From NCBI GenBank assembly GCA_910575075.1, contig CAJTCY010000003.1, forward strand, positions 76,453 to 140,452: DNA of 64,000 nt, written 5' to 3'. Below the pieces are notes generated by a model. That model did no database searches and was not told the origin of the DNA. It saw nothing but the letters and a program-made list of their open reading frames with translations. This stretch comes from Lachnospiraceae bacterium. Lineage in GTDB: Bacteria > Bacillota > Clostridia > Lachnospirales > Lachnospiraceae. Positions 1-7,163 of this stretch are shown here, in pieces (position 1 is the stretch's first letter; every line of letters begins with the position of its first letter). The translations under genes and the position numbers were made by a program.

Positions 1-64
1 GTTGCTGCAAAATAGATGAATAATCGTCTATGGAGCAGCAGCCCTCTTTGTTTTTCATAGCAAA

Positions 65-398
65 TAGGTAATTGCGAAACTATCAAATTATCGAAATTTC
101 ATATACAATTCATACAATTGTTCTAAAATATTTTATTCATACGAAACGCACAAAATGCAGGGCGCACCAAGCATTACAACGAACCACTTAATACGAAAAT
201 CATGTTCCGCAAAGGCTTCCATGATTTTTGTGTTTTTTCCTTAGTAATGTCAGTTTTTTGACATAGAGGGATGCTCTGGAGTACGTTTCCATGGTGCTAG
301 AATGCATTTCTTAGCGTTTTGTATGATAAAATATTTCTTCTTAAATTTTTTGAATTGTATATGAAATTCAAAAATTTACTGAGTTTCGCAATTACCTA
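65..398 (-). mobile_element. MITE family A, copy 1 (334 bp, inverted)
   Basis: Non-coding element bounded by the terminal inverted repeat TAGGTAATTGCGAAAC. It lies in the opposite orientation to the copies at 10305 and 63314. It is flanked by 12 bp direct repeats that differ at one base (53-64 TTTCATAGCAAA, 399-410 TTTCATAACAAA), read as a target duplication. The arms are long imperfect inverted repeats of about 115 bp. This copy is 47 bp longer than the others because of an extra segment near 235-285. No transposase is encoded, so movement would need an enzyme elsewhere. The variable 9-12 bp duplication resembles IS4-type transposition, which is inference. Confidence 0.88.
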
Positions 399-418
399 TT
401 TCATAACAAAGAACAAAT

Positions 419-811
419 TTAATGACAGCTCTCAGAACCGCAGCCATGGTTGCCGCAGCTATGCCCCTCTTCATGAGAATGATGGCTGCACATGGTATCA
501 GGATCATAAGAAAGCTGCCCTTTAAGAAAGGCCTCTACCTGGGCGTCTGCATTTCCAGAAGCACCTGGATAGAGTTCAATTCCTGCTTCTGACAGAGCTG
601 CTCTTGCACCGCCGCCGATGCCGCCGCAGATCAGTACGTCTACACCGCCTCCCAGCAGAAAGCCGGCAAGTGCGCCGTGTCCTTGTCCGTTCGTATCTAA
701 AATTTCTGAGGAAATCACTTTTCCATCTTCTGCATCATACACTTTAAATTGGCTGGTATGGCCAAAATGCTGAAATACTTCTCCGTTTTCATAAGTAACT
801 GCGATTTTCAT
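419..811 (-). CDS. NifX/NifB-type cofactor-binding domain protein, metal-rich tail
   Basis: 130-residue protein of the dinitrogenase iron-molybdenum cofactor (NifB/NifX, PF02579-like) fold. It opens MKIAVTYENGEVFQHFGH and has the glycine-rich core GGGVDVLICGGIGGGA. The C-terminal ~25 residues are rich in His and Cys (SHHSHEEGHSCGNHGC), a likely metal-binding tail. Such stand-alone proteins occur in anaerobes without nitrogenase and are thought to handle Fe-S or metal clusters; the exact role here is unknown. The ATG at 811 is chosen because AAAGGAGA lies 8 bases upstream; an earlier in-frame start at 859 has no such site. The stop is 9 bp from the MITE target duplication. Confidence 0.82.
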   Translation of the reverse strand: MKIAVTYENGEVFQHFGHTSQFKVYDAEDGKVISSEILDTNGQGHGALAGFLLGGGVDVLICGGIGGGARAALSEAGIELYPGASGNADAQVEAFLKGQLSYDPDTMCSHHSHEEGHSCGNHGCGSESCH

Positions 812-914
812 AGAGGTTCTCCTTTCATATTCTGCCGGCAGTATCTTTCTGCCTAGCATATCTGTTTGACTTTAGTATAGAATAATTATTATAATATAGC
901 AATAGCAAAATATT

Positions 915-1068
915 TTTGAGTTTTCCCATTTTTTGGTTTTATAGTACCAAAAGGTTTCCAGCACAAAGTGATGGAAACACTTTTTGTGCAAGATGTCTAC
1001 GCTGCCAAAGGCAGCAAGACCTTTTGGTACTAAAATATTGGTTGTTGTTAAAAATGGGAAAACTCAAA
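915..1068. mobile_element. MITE family B, copy 1 (154 bp)
   Basis: Palindromic element with terminal inverted repeat TTTGAGTTTTCCCATTTTT. An inner inverted repeat TAGTACCAAAAGGT/ACCTTTTGGTACTA and small hairpins (CTGCCAAAGGCAG; CACAAAGTG...CACTTTTTGTG) lie inside it. Perfect 9 bp direct repeats CAAAATATT flank it at 906-914 and 1069-1077, so it was inserted by transposition. The right repeat ends 2-3 bases before the hflX ribosome site, so the element now forms most of the hflX leader. A second copy is at 38871-39066. Confidence 0.9.
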
Positions 1069-1091
1069 CAAAATATTGAAGGAGGGATTGC

Positions 1092-2354
1092 ATGACAGAA
1101 GCATTTCACGTGGAAGAGTTGGAGGAAAAGGTGATCCTTGTGGGCGTCAGTTTCCAGGAAGGGGATGATACCTGCGATTCTTTGACAGAACTGGGAGAAC
1201 TGGTACAGACTGCCGGAGCAGAGGTGGTGGGGACTGCTGTACAGAACCGGGAAAACATTCATCCGGGAACTTATGTGGGGACGGGAAAGCTGCAGGAAAT
1301 CAGGCAGATGATCACAGAACTTCATGCTACAGGAATTGTCTGTGATGATGAGCTGTCTCCGGCACAGCTTCGAAACATGGAGGAAGCCTTAGAGTGTAAA
1401 GTGATGGACCGGACATTGATCATCCTGGATATCTTTGCCGCCAGAGCTTCTACCAGTGAGGGGAAGATTCAGGTGGAACTGGCTCAGCTGCGATATCGTC
1501 TCAGCCGCCTGACAGGATTGGGAACGTCTTTGTCAAGGCTGGGCGGCGGAATTGGTACCAGAGGACCGGGAGAAAAAAAGCTGGAAATGGACAGGCGTTT
1601 GATCAAGGCCAGGCTGTCTCAGTTAAAAAGAGAGCTGGAAGAGGTAAGACAGCATCGGGAAATTACCAGAGGCCAGCGAAGCCGTAACCGGGTCAGGGTA
1701 GCGGCAATTGTTGGCTATACCAATGCTGGAAAGTCCACGCTTCTGAACCGTCTTACCAATGCGGATGTATTAGAAGAGGACAAGCTGTTTGCGACGCTGG
1801 ACCCTACCACCCGTAATTGGAAGCTGGACAGTGGGCAGGAAATTCTGCTTACAGATACGGTAGGATTTATCCGTAAACTTCCGCATCATCTTGTCGAGGC
1901 GTTCCGCAGTACCCTGGAAGAAGCAAAATATGCAGATTTTATCATCCATGTGGTGGATGCTTCTAATCCTCAGCGGGAGAAACAGATGCATATTGTGTAC
2001 GAGACGCTGCAAAACCTGGGAATCACCGGCAAAAAAGTTATAACATTATTCAATAAACAAGACAAGATCATGGAAAATGAGGATTTGAGAGATTTTCAGG
2101 CAGATAGAACGTTGAAGATTTCTGCCGTGACAGGTCAGGGATTGGAGGAATTGAAAACTGTCCTGGAGGAAATGCTTCGTGAAGACAAAAAGTTTTTGGA
2201 AGGAGTATTTTCCTATGACCAGGGTGGGCAGCTTCCTTTGGTGCGGAAATACGGAGAACTCATTGAGGAAGAGTACCGGGATAATGGAATTTATGTACGG
2301 GCATTTGTTCCGGTGGAGATGTACCGTAATCTGGAAGATAAGATGATAAAATAA
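1092..2354 (+). CDS. hflX: Ribosome-associated GTPase HflX
   Basis: 420-residue HflX, a GTPase of the TRAFAC class that binds 50S subunits and splits stalled or hibernating ribosomes. The N-terminal HflX domain covers about residues 1-195 and has the conserved glycine-rich linker RLGGGIGTRGPGEKK (149-163). The G domain shows G1 GYTNAGKST (208-216), G2 TLDPTTR, G3 DTVGF and G4 NKQD. Length matches the family. GGAGGGA stands 4-5 bases before the ATG. A family B MITE lies just upstream, so the native promoter was probably displaced or replaced. The next gene, at 2495, is separated by about 140 bp. Confidence 0.95.
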   Translation: MTEAFHVEELEEKVILVGVSFQEGDDTCDSLTELGELVQTAGAEVVGTAVQNRENIHPGTYVGTGKLQEIRQMITELHATGIVCDDELSPAQLRNMEEALECKVMDRTLIILDIFAARASTSEGKIQVELAQLRYRLSRLTGLGTSLSRLGGGIGTRGPGEKKLEMDRRLIKARLSQLKRELEEVRQHREITRGQRSRNRVRVAAIVGYTNAGKSTLLNRLTNADVLEEDKLFATLDPTTRNWKLDSGQEILLTDTVGFIRKLPHHLVEAFRSTLEEAKYADFIIHVVDASNPQREKQMHIVYETLQNLGITGKKVITLFNKQDKIMENEDLRDFQADRTLKISAVTGQGLEELKTVLEEMLREDKKFLEGVFSYDQGGQLPLVRKYGELIEEEYRDNGIYVRAFVPVEMYRNLEDKMIK

Positions 2355-2494
2355 GGGATGTAAACAGCAGCGCAACCTGTGGTTGACACATTGCAAGGAG
2401 CTGGTTGGTAGCATGCAGCCGAAGAAAAATATATAATTTATGCAGAACGGCAGATGACGTTTGAAATTTAATGATCAGAAGGAGGAAGAAGTAT

Positions 2495-3484
2495 ATGATT
2501 TTTGCAGATAAGCTGATACAGCTTCGAAAAAAAAGCGGGTGGTCTCAGGAAGAGCTTGCAAATCAAATGAATGTTACCAGGCAGTCAGTTTCAAAATGGG
2601 AGAGCGCTCAGGCAATTCCGGAACTGGAAAAAATAATAAAGCTTTCAGATTTGTTTGGCGTCAGTATTGACTATTTGCTGAAGGATGAGGTGGAGGAAAG
2701 AGAATCAATGTCTGGAAAGGGCGCTGTCACGGAAATGGAGGCAGTGAGAAGAGTGTCCATGGCAGAGGCGTCGGAATTTCTTCTTATAAAAGAAAATACT
2801 GCGAAATCCATATCATATGCAGTATTTTTATGTATTATTTCACCGATATGCCTGCTGCTTTTAGGAGCAGTCAGTGAGGTAAGAGGTTACTTATCTGAAA
2901 ATGCGGCAGGAGGAATTGGTATAATCGTTCTGCTGGCGCTGGTAGCTGTTGCCGTTGCAGTTTTTATTTCCTGTGACAGTAAGACGGCGCCCTATGAATA
3001 TTTGGAAAAAGAAATATTTGAGACGGAATACGGTGTGGCAGAAATGGCAAAAGAGAGAAAAAAGCAATTTAAAGACATTTATAACAGAAATAATATCATA
3101 GGAACCTGCATTTGTATCTTATCTCTTATTCCGCTTTTTGCTGGGATGAGCATCAATGAAGAGGATGATTTATTTCTGGTGAGTATGCTTTGCCTGACGA
3201 TCGTTTTTGTTGGCATCGGAGTTGTGTTCTTTACAGGCAGCGGCATTCTTTGGGAAAGCTTTGAGAAACTTCTGCAGGAAGGGGAGTATTCGAGAAAGAA
3301 AAAAGAGAGCAGATCCGTGATAACTGCTGTTTCAACCGTATACTGGCTGGTAGCTACCGCAGTTTTTCTTGGGTATAGTCTTGTCACGAATCAGTGGGGA
3401 TACAGCTGGGTGATTTGGGTGATTGCAGGAGTGCTGTATCCAGCGGTGCTCGCCGTTCTTAATGTTTTCGTAAGTAAAAAATAA
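2495..3484 (+). CDS. XRE-family regulator with C-terminal membrane domain
   Basis: 329-residue protein with an N-terminal Cro/CI-type helix-turn-helix (about residues 1-65: LRKKSGWSQEELANQMNVTR, then QSVSKWES). The C-terminal part has four predicted membrane helices in two pairs (about 105-150, then 205-245 and 275-320). Membrane-tethered XRE regulators of this form are common in Firmicutes; ligand and targets are unknown. The start at 2495 is preferred over an in-frame ATG at 2471 because AAGGAGGA lies between them at the right spacing. It ends in a long hairpin shared with the convergent fabH-like gene. Confidence 0.8.
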   Translation: MIFADKLIQLRKKSGWSQEELANQMNVTRQSVSKWESAQAIPELEKIIKLSDLFGVSIDYLLKDEVEERESMSGKGAVTEMEAVRRVSMAEASEFLLIKENTAKSISYAVFLCIISPICLLLLGAVSEVRGYLSENAAGGIGIIVLLALVAVAVAVFISCDSKTAPYEYLEKEIFETEYGVAEMAKERKKQFKDIYNRNNIIGTCICILSLIPLFAGMSINEEDDLFLVSMLCLTIVFVGIGVVFFTGSGILWESFEKLLQEGEYSRKKKESRSVITAVSTVYWLVATAVFLGYSLVTNQWGYSWVIWVIAGVLYPAVLAVLNVFVSKK

Positions 3485-3498
3485 AAGATCAATGATCC

Positions 3499-3561
3499 CA
3501 AAGAGCATACAACATATGGCAGTTTTCTTGAAGAAAATATCCGTATGTTGTATGCTCTTTG
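3499..3561. terminator. Bidirectional hairpin between convergent genes
   Basis: Near-perfect inverted repeat with a stem of about 18 bp (CAAAGAGCATACAACATA and its complement) and an inner TTTTCTTGAAGAAAA. It lies between the stop codons of the XRE gene (+) and the FabH-like gene (-), so it probably ends both transcripts. U-runs are short. Confidence 0.6.
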
Positions 3562-3625
3562 ATGTCAGGCTTTGGTTCTTGATAATTTCAGGATGAATCC
3601 CATAGAATCTCCTATGTGAATGCAA

Positions 3626-4594
3626 TTACCATCTGAGCAAGGCGGCTCCCCATGTAAGTCCGGCGCCAAAACCGGACAGCAGGATAAGATCACCCTGGGT
3701 TAGCATTCCGGACCTGTGGATTTCGTCTAACAGAATAGGGATGCTGGCAGCGGAGGTATTGCCGCAGTGTCCCACATTAGAAGGAAATTTGTCTAAAGGA
3801 AGTTTTAATTTTCGGGCAATGGAATTGATAATACGCTGATTTGCCTGATGGAGCAGATACCAGGACACATCAGAGGGGACAAGCCCTGCTTGTGACAAAA
3901 GTTCCTGGATGCATTCCGTTTCTTTTTTTACAGCAAACTTAAAAACTTCCTGTCCGTCCATATACAGGTAATCCGGGCAGGTGTCTGTGGTTATAAAAGG
4001 ATTATTGTTGGTGCGGTTTTTACACATCAATACATGACCGCCCTCCCCATTAGAGCCCTGCAGATTTGCAATGATCCCTTCTGGGTCTGCATGAAGAACG
4101 GCAGCGCCTGCTCCGTCGCCAAATAGCACACAGGTGGAGCGGTCTTTCCAGTCTATAATTTTTGACAGTGTTTCTACACCGATTATCAGTGCGTTTTGAT
4201 AAATGCCAGCCTGAAAATAGGCATCAGCCGTGTTCAGGGCAAAGAGAAAACCAGAACATGCTGCATTGACGTCAAAGGCGGCAGCGTGGACAGCGCCCAG
4301 CTCTTTTTGCACCATACACGCTGTGCTGGGGGTAATAAAATCAGAAGATACGGTTGCAACGATAATGAGTTCAATATCCTCCGGCAGAAGGCCAGAATCT
4401 GTAAGGGCTGATTTCCCGGCATTTACTGCCATAGATAATGTGGTTTCTGTCTCAGAAGATACCAGGTGGCGTTCAGAGATGCCAGTGCGGCTTTTAATCC
4501 ATTCATCGCTGGTATCCATAAGTGCAGATAAATCCAAATTTGTTATAGTTTTTTCTGGAAGATAACTTCCAGTTCCAATAATTTTTGCTCTCAT
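3626..4594 (-). CDS. fabH: 3-oxoacyl-ACP synthase III family protein (FabH-like)
   Basis: 322-residue thiolase-fold condensing enzyme. FabH starts fatty acid synthesis by joining acetyl- or branched acyl-CoA to malonyl-ACP. The Cys-His-Asn triad is present: C113 in NAACSGF, H249 in YLLHQANQR and N279 in GHCGNTSAA. Length is normal. The gene stands alone rather than in a fab cluster, and the amidase-like start lies divergently about 140 bp away. It could therefore be the housekeeping enzyme or a paralogue making a specialised acyl chain; sequence alone does not decide. The leader before the ATG at 4594 has only a weak AGGAT site. Confidence 0.85.
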   Translation of the reverse strand: MRAKIIGTGSYLPEKTITNLDLSALMDTSDEWIKSRTGISERHLVSSETETTLSMAVNAGKSALTDSGLLPEDIELIIVATVSSDFITPSTACMVQKELGAVHAAAFDVNAACSGFLFALNTADAYFQAGIYQNALIIGVETLSKIIDWKDRSTCVLFGDGAGAAVLHADPEGIIANLQGSNGEGGHVLMCKNRTNNNPFITTDTCPDYLYMDGQEVFKFAVKKETECIQELLSQAGLVPSDVSWYLLHQANQRIINSIARKLKLPLDKFPSNVGHCGNTSAASIPILLDEIHRSGMLTQGDLILLSGFGAGLTWGAALLRW

Positions 4595-4737
4595 ACTATT
4601 ATCCTGTTCTTGAATTGTTTGACAATCAAAATAATTACATGTATTACTATAAATGCAGACAGGAAATTTGTCAATGGAAACTGGGGAAACTTTTTGTTTT
4701 TTCGTGCATAGTATAAAAGAAAAAATATGGAGGAGCT

Positions 4738-4782
4738 ATGGCGGAAACAATTATTTTAGATGCTGGGCACGGGGGATGTTAG
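4738..4782 (+). pseudogene. 5' fragment of N-acetylmuramoyl-L-alanine amidase
   Basis: After a strong site (GGAGG, 4729-4733) an ATG opens 14 codons, MAETIILDAGHGGC, then TAG. ILDAGHGG is the hallmark opening strand and zinc-binding His of amidase_3 (AmiC/CwlD) enzymes. The rest of such an enzyme is found at 15924-16676 on the same strand. A plausible promoter (TTGACA near 4619) remains upstream. The stub is read as what is left of an amidase gene broken at the left edge of the accessory block. Confidence 0.72.
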
Positions 4783-4859
4783 CTGCGCAAATAAAAAAGA
4801 TGGTTAGAAATTTCAGATGTGGACAAGGCAGTTTTGCTGATGCGTTTCTTATCGTAAAG

Positions 4860-6149
4860 TTATTGCCTGCAAGGAAGTTTGATTGTAAAAGTACTTCCGC
4901 CGCCTTTTGTATCGCTTACAGAGATTTTACCGCCGTGTGTATGGCAGATTTCTTTGGCAATGGAAAGCCCTAATCCGAAATGTTCTTTATGGTTTCTGGA
5001 AGAATCAACTTGGTAGAACTTGTCAAATATTTTTTCCTTGTATGAATCAGAGATGCCTGTTCCGGTGTCAATTACTTGTATATAGTATTTTTTATGTGAA
5101 CAGTAAAGATTCAATGAAATACTTTGTCCGGCGGGGGTATAGGACAGAGCGTTATCTAATAGGATAACAATTGCCTGTTCCATTCTTTGGCGGTCGCAAA
5201 GGCAGCCATAATTACAATCGGTGGATATTGATAGAGAAAGAGTAAGGTTTTTTTGTTTGGCGATGGCAGCATATTTTTCATATATGGATTTTAACAAGTC
5301 GCTGAGTCTGACATTTTCAAAATGGAAACTCAGTTCAGCATTTTCAACTTTGGCCAGGCATAAAAGATCTTGTATCAGCCGCTCCATCCTGGACATCTCA
5401 TGTTCCATCAGTGAAAAAATGCGCTCGGTTTTTGGGGCATCAGGTTTGTTTTTTAACACGGACAGCCCAGTTTTAAATACAGCCAGCGGTGAACGCAGTT
5501 CATGTGAGGCGAAGGCAATAAAATGCCGTTGTTTTTCATCGTTTTGAACTACAGGCTTTAATGCGTTTGAAGTAAAGATGTATGAAAATAAATATAGAAT
5601 GAGTATGGCAAAAAGCCAGATGCCTAAAAAGAGGAGGCGTTGTTTTTTCACATTGTGGTAAAAATCGCCTAAGCTATATAAATAAAGATAGTTTATTTCC
5701 TGTTCATTTTTATATAATTTTGTGTTCATAACCAGAAATTTGCGATGACCGGATGCATATTCAAAGTAGTTCTGGTTGATATTGGATGAATCAGAGGGGG
5801 TATTAGGGATCATATTTTTATGTTTCATGTCATTTTTTATATCAAAGATAACAGAGCGATCTTTATCAGACAGTATGAGAGAAGAAAGCGTAGCAGGCGA
5901 ACCATTTACTTCAATATAAAGGATATTTTTATCTGCAGTAAAATTTCTCATATACCAATTAATATCGATGCTTTCAGATGAATGTAAATCGGAGGAAATG
6001 GTGTTTGTTTTCAGAAAGAAAAGAGCTTTTTCCTGACCATACATATTTTTTTCAGATGCATTGAGACAGCATAAAATAATAATGAGTACGATCAATGCGG
6101 TGGAAAGACAACATATAAAGGAAAGTTTGATTTGAATTTTGTGAAACAT
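4860..6149 (-). CDS. Sensor histidine kinase
   Basis: About 429 residues. Membrane helix near residues 8-30, an extracytoplasmic sensor region of about 140 residues, a second helix (LLFLGIWLFAILILYLFSYI), then HisKA with the phospho-acceptor His in FASHELRSPLAVF. The HATPase domain has an N box (LLDNALSY), G1 (DTGTGIS) and G2 (GLGLSIAKE). Start chosen at ATG 6149 with GGAG 6 bases upstream; a TTG at 6212 just after the regulator gene is an alternative. It pairs with the response regulator at 6214-6888 and likely controls the divergent importer operon. Confidence 0.87.
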   Translation of the reverse strand: MFHKIQIKLSFICCLSTALIVLIIILCCLNASEKNMYGQEKALFFLKTNTISSDLHSSESIDINWYMRNFTADKNILYIEVNGSPATLSSLILSDKDRSVIFDIKNDMKHKNMIPNTPSDSSNINQNYFEYASGHRKFLVMNTKLYKNEQEINYLYLYSLGDFYHNVKKQRLLFLGIWLFAILILYLFSYIFTSNALKPVVQNDEKQRHFIAFASHELRSPLAVFKTGLSVLKNKPDAPKTERIFSLMEHEMSRMERLIQDLLCLAKVENAELSFHFENVRLSDLLKSIYEKYAAIAKQKNLTLSLSISTDCNYGCLCDRQRMEQAIVILLDNALSYTPAGQSISLNLYCSHKKYYIQVIDTGTGISDSYKEKIFDKFYQVDSSRNHKEHFGLGLSIAKEICHTHGGKISVSDTKGGGSTFTIKLPCRQ

Positions 6150-6213
6150 ATGATTCTCCGTTCTCTCGTTAGATTCATTGGCACTAAAAGCTTTTGTGAA
6201 ATTTTCAAACAAG

Positions 6214-6888
6214 TCATTTCAGCATCAGGCAATATCCCTGACGGTGTATTGTTACAATATGCACATTCGTATTCAAGCTGCTTAGTTTTTTGCGGATTAA
6301 ATAAATATAGTTATCTAAATTGCCGTCTTCTATTTCAGTGTCCGGTCCCCATACGTTTCCTATGATTTGCGAACGGGTCAGAACCCGGTTTGGATTTCGA
6401 AAGAAGTAAGACATAAGTTCTCCTTCTCTTTTGGGCAGTATGAAAATGTTGTTCATATGAATTAATTTTGATTCTTTTTCGCAGAAACGGATATCCCCAA
6501 ATTCAAGGGCGGAAGATGAGGAATGCCGAAAGGTTCTGCGCGTGATACAACGTATACGTGCCAGAAGTTCACCGATGTCGAACGGTTTTACCAGATAATC
6601 ATCGGCGCCAAGATCTAATCCACTAATTTTTTCTAAGGATTCCCCAAGGGCGGTTATAAATATTACAGGCGTATCCACCGCATTATGCCGTATTCGCTTT
6701 AAGATTTCTTCTCCGGGCAGGCTGGGCAGCATTCTGTCCAGTAAAATGATGTCATGTACATTTTGTAATGCCAGAGTCAGTCCTTCCAATCCATCATGGC
6801 AGATATCAACAGAAAGTCCATCTTCTTCTAAGCCGTAACTTAGTAGTTCTGTCAGGCTTGTATCATCTTCAATAATCAAAATCCTCAT
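6214..6888 (-). CDS. OmpR-family response regulator
   Basis: 224 residues: a receiver domain (acidic pocket EDD near residue 7, phospho-acceptor Asp in ILLDRMLP, conserved Lys in DDYLVKPF) and a C-terminal winged helix (LTRSQIIGNVWG; TIHRQGYCL). GGAGGATC precedes the ATG at 6888. It is transcribed ahead of its kinase and divergently from the importer operon. The intergenic region holds an 11 bp tandem/inverted repeat array (6991-7052) that is a good candidate for its binding site. Confidence 0.9.
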   Translation of the reverse strand: MRILIIEDDTSLTELLSYGLEEDGLSVDICHDGLEGLTLALQNVHDIILLDRMLPSLPGEEILKRIRHNAVDTPVIFITALGESLEKISGLDLGADDYLVKPFDIGELLARIRCITRRTFRHSSSSALEFGDIRFCEKESKLIHMNNIFILPKREGELMSYFFRNPNRVLTRSQIIGNVWGPDTEIEDGNLDNYIYLIRKKLSSLNTNVHIVTIHRQGYCLMLK

Positions 6889-6990
6889 AAATGATCCTCC
6901 AGGTATCGTTTTTCCCGCTGCGAGGCGTCGGGGATTATCCCGATTGTGCTGAGTTTCTTATTGTGTCAAATTCATATCAAATTATACCAT

Positions 6991-7052
6991 AAAAGTTCTC
7001 TAAAAGTCCTCTAAATTGGGAGGGCTGTTTAGAGAACTTTTAGAGGACTTTT
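6991..7052. promoter_or_regulatory. Putative response-regulator operator
   Basis: Two copies of GTYCTCTAAAA 11 bp apart (6995-7014) face two copies of the reverse complement TTTAGAGRAC, also 11 bp apart (7028-7048), around a 13 bp centre. One-helical-turn direct repeats are typical OmpR-family dimer sites. It lies between the divergent regulator gene and importer operon. Binding is inference. Confidence 0.55.
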
Positions 7053-7085
7053 TAAATCTGGATGTGATAACATGAAGAAAATTTA

Positions 7086-7138
7086 ATGTATTCTCGGTGT
7101 CTCACCGTGCCTGATTTTGTGAGATTCCGAGAGTACAT
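7086..7138 (+). promoter_or_regulatory. Leader hairpin before importer operon
   Basis: Inverted repeat ATGTA-TTCTCGG-TG-TCTCAC...GTGAGA-TT-CCGAGAG-TACAT. The stem is interrupted only by a 2-nt internal bulge and one or two mismatches. It ends 11-12 bases before the GGAGG of the lipoprotein gene. It could be an attenuating or stabilising mRNA hairpin, or a protein site. No U-run follows that would make a clear terminator. Confidence 0.5.
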
Positions 7139-7163
7139 TTTAAAGCAAAGGAGGAAAGTATTT

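Noticed and set aside
4653-4973. Open frame of 106 codons across the amidase stub and kinase 3' end
   Set aside because: It covers the stub in another frame and the antisense of the kinase gene, with no family resemblance.
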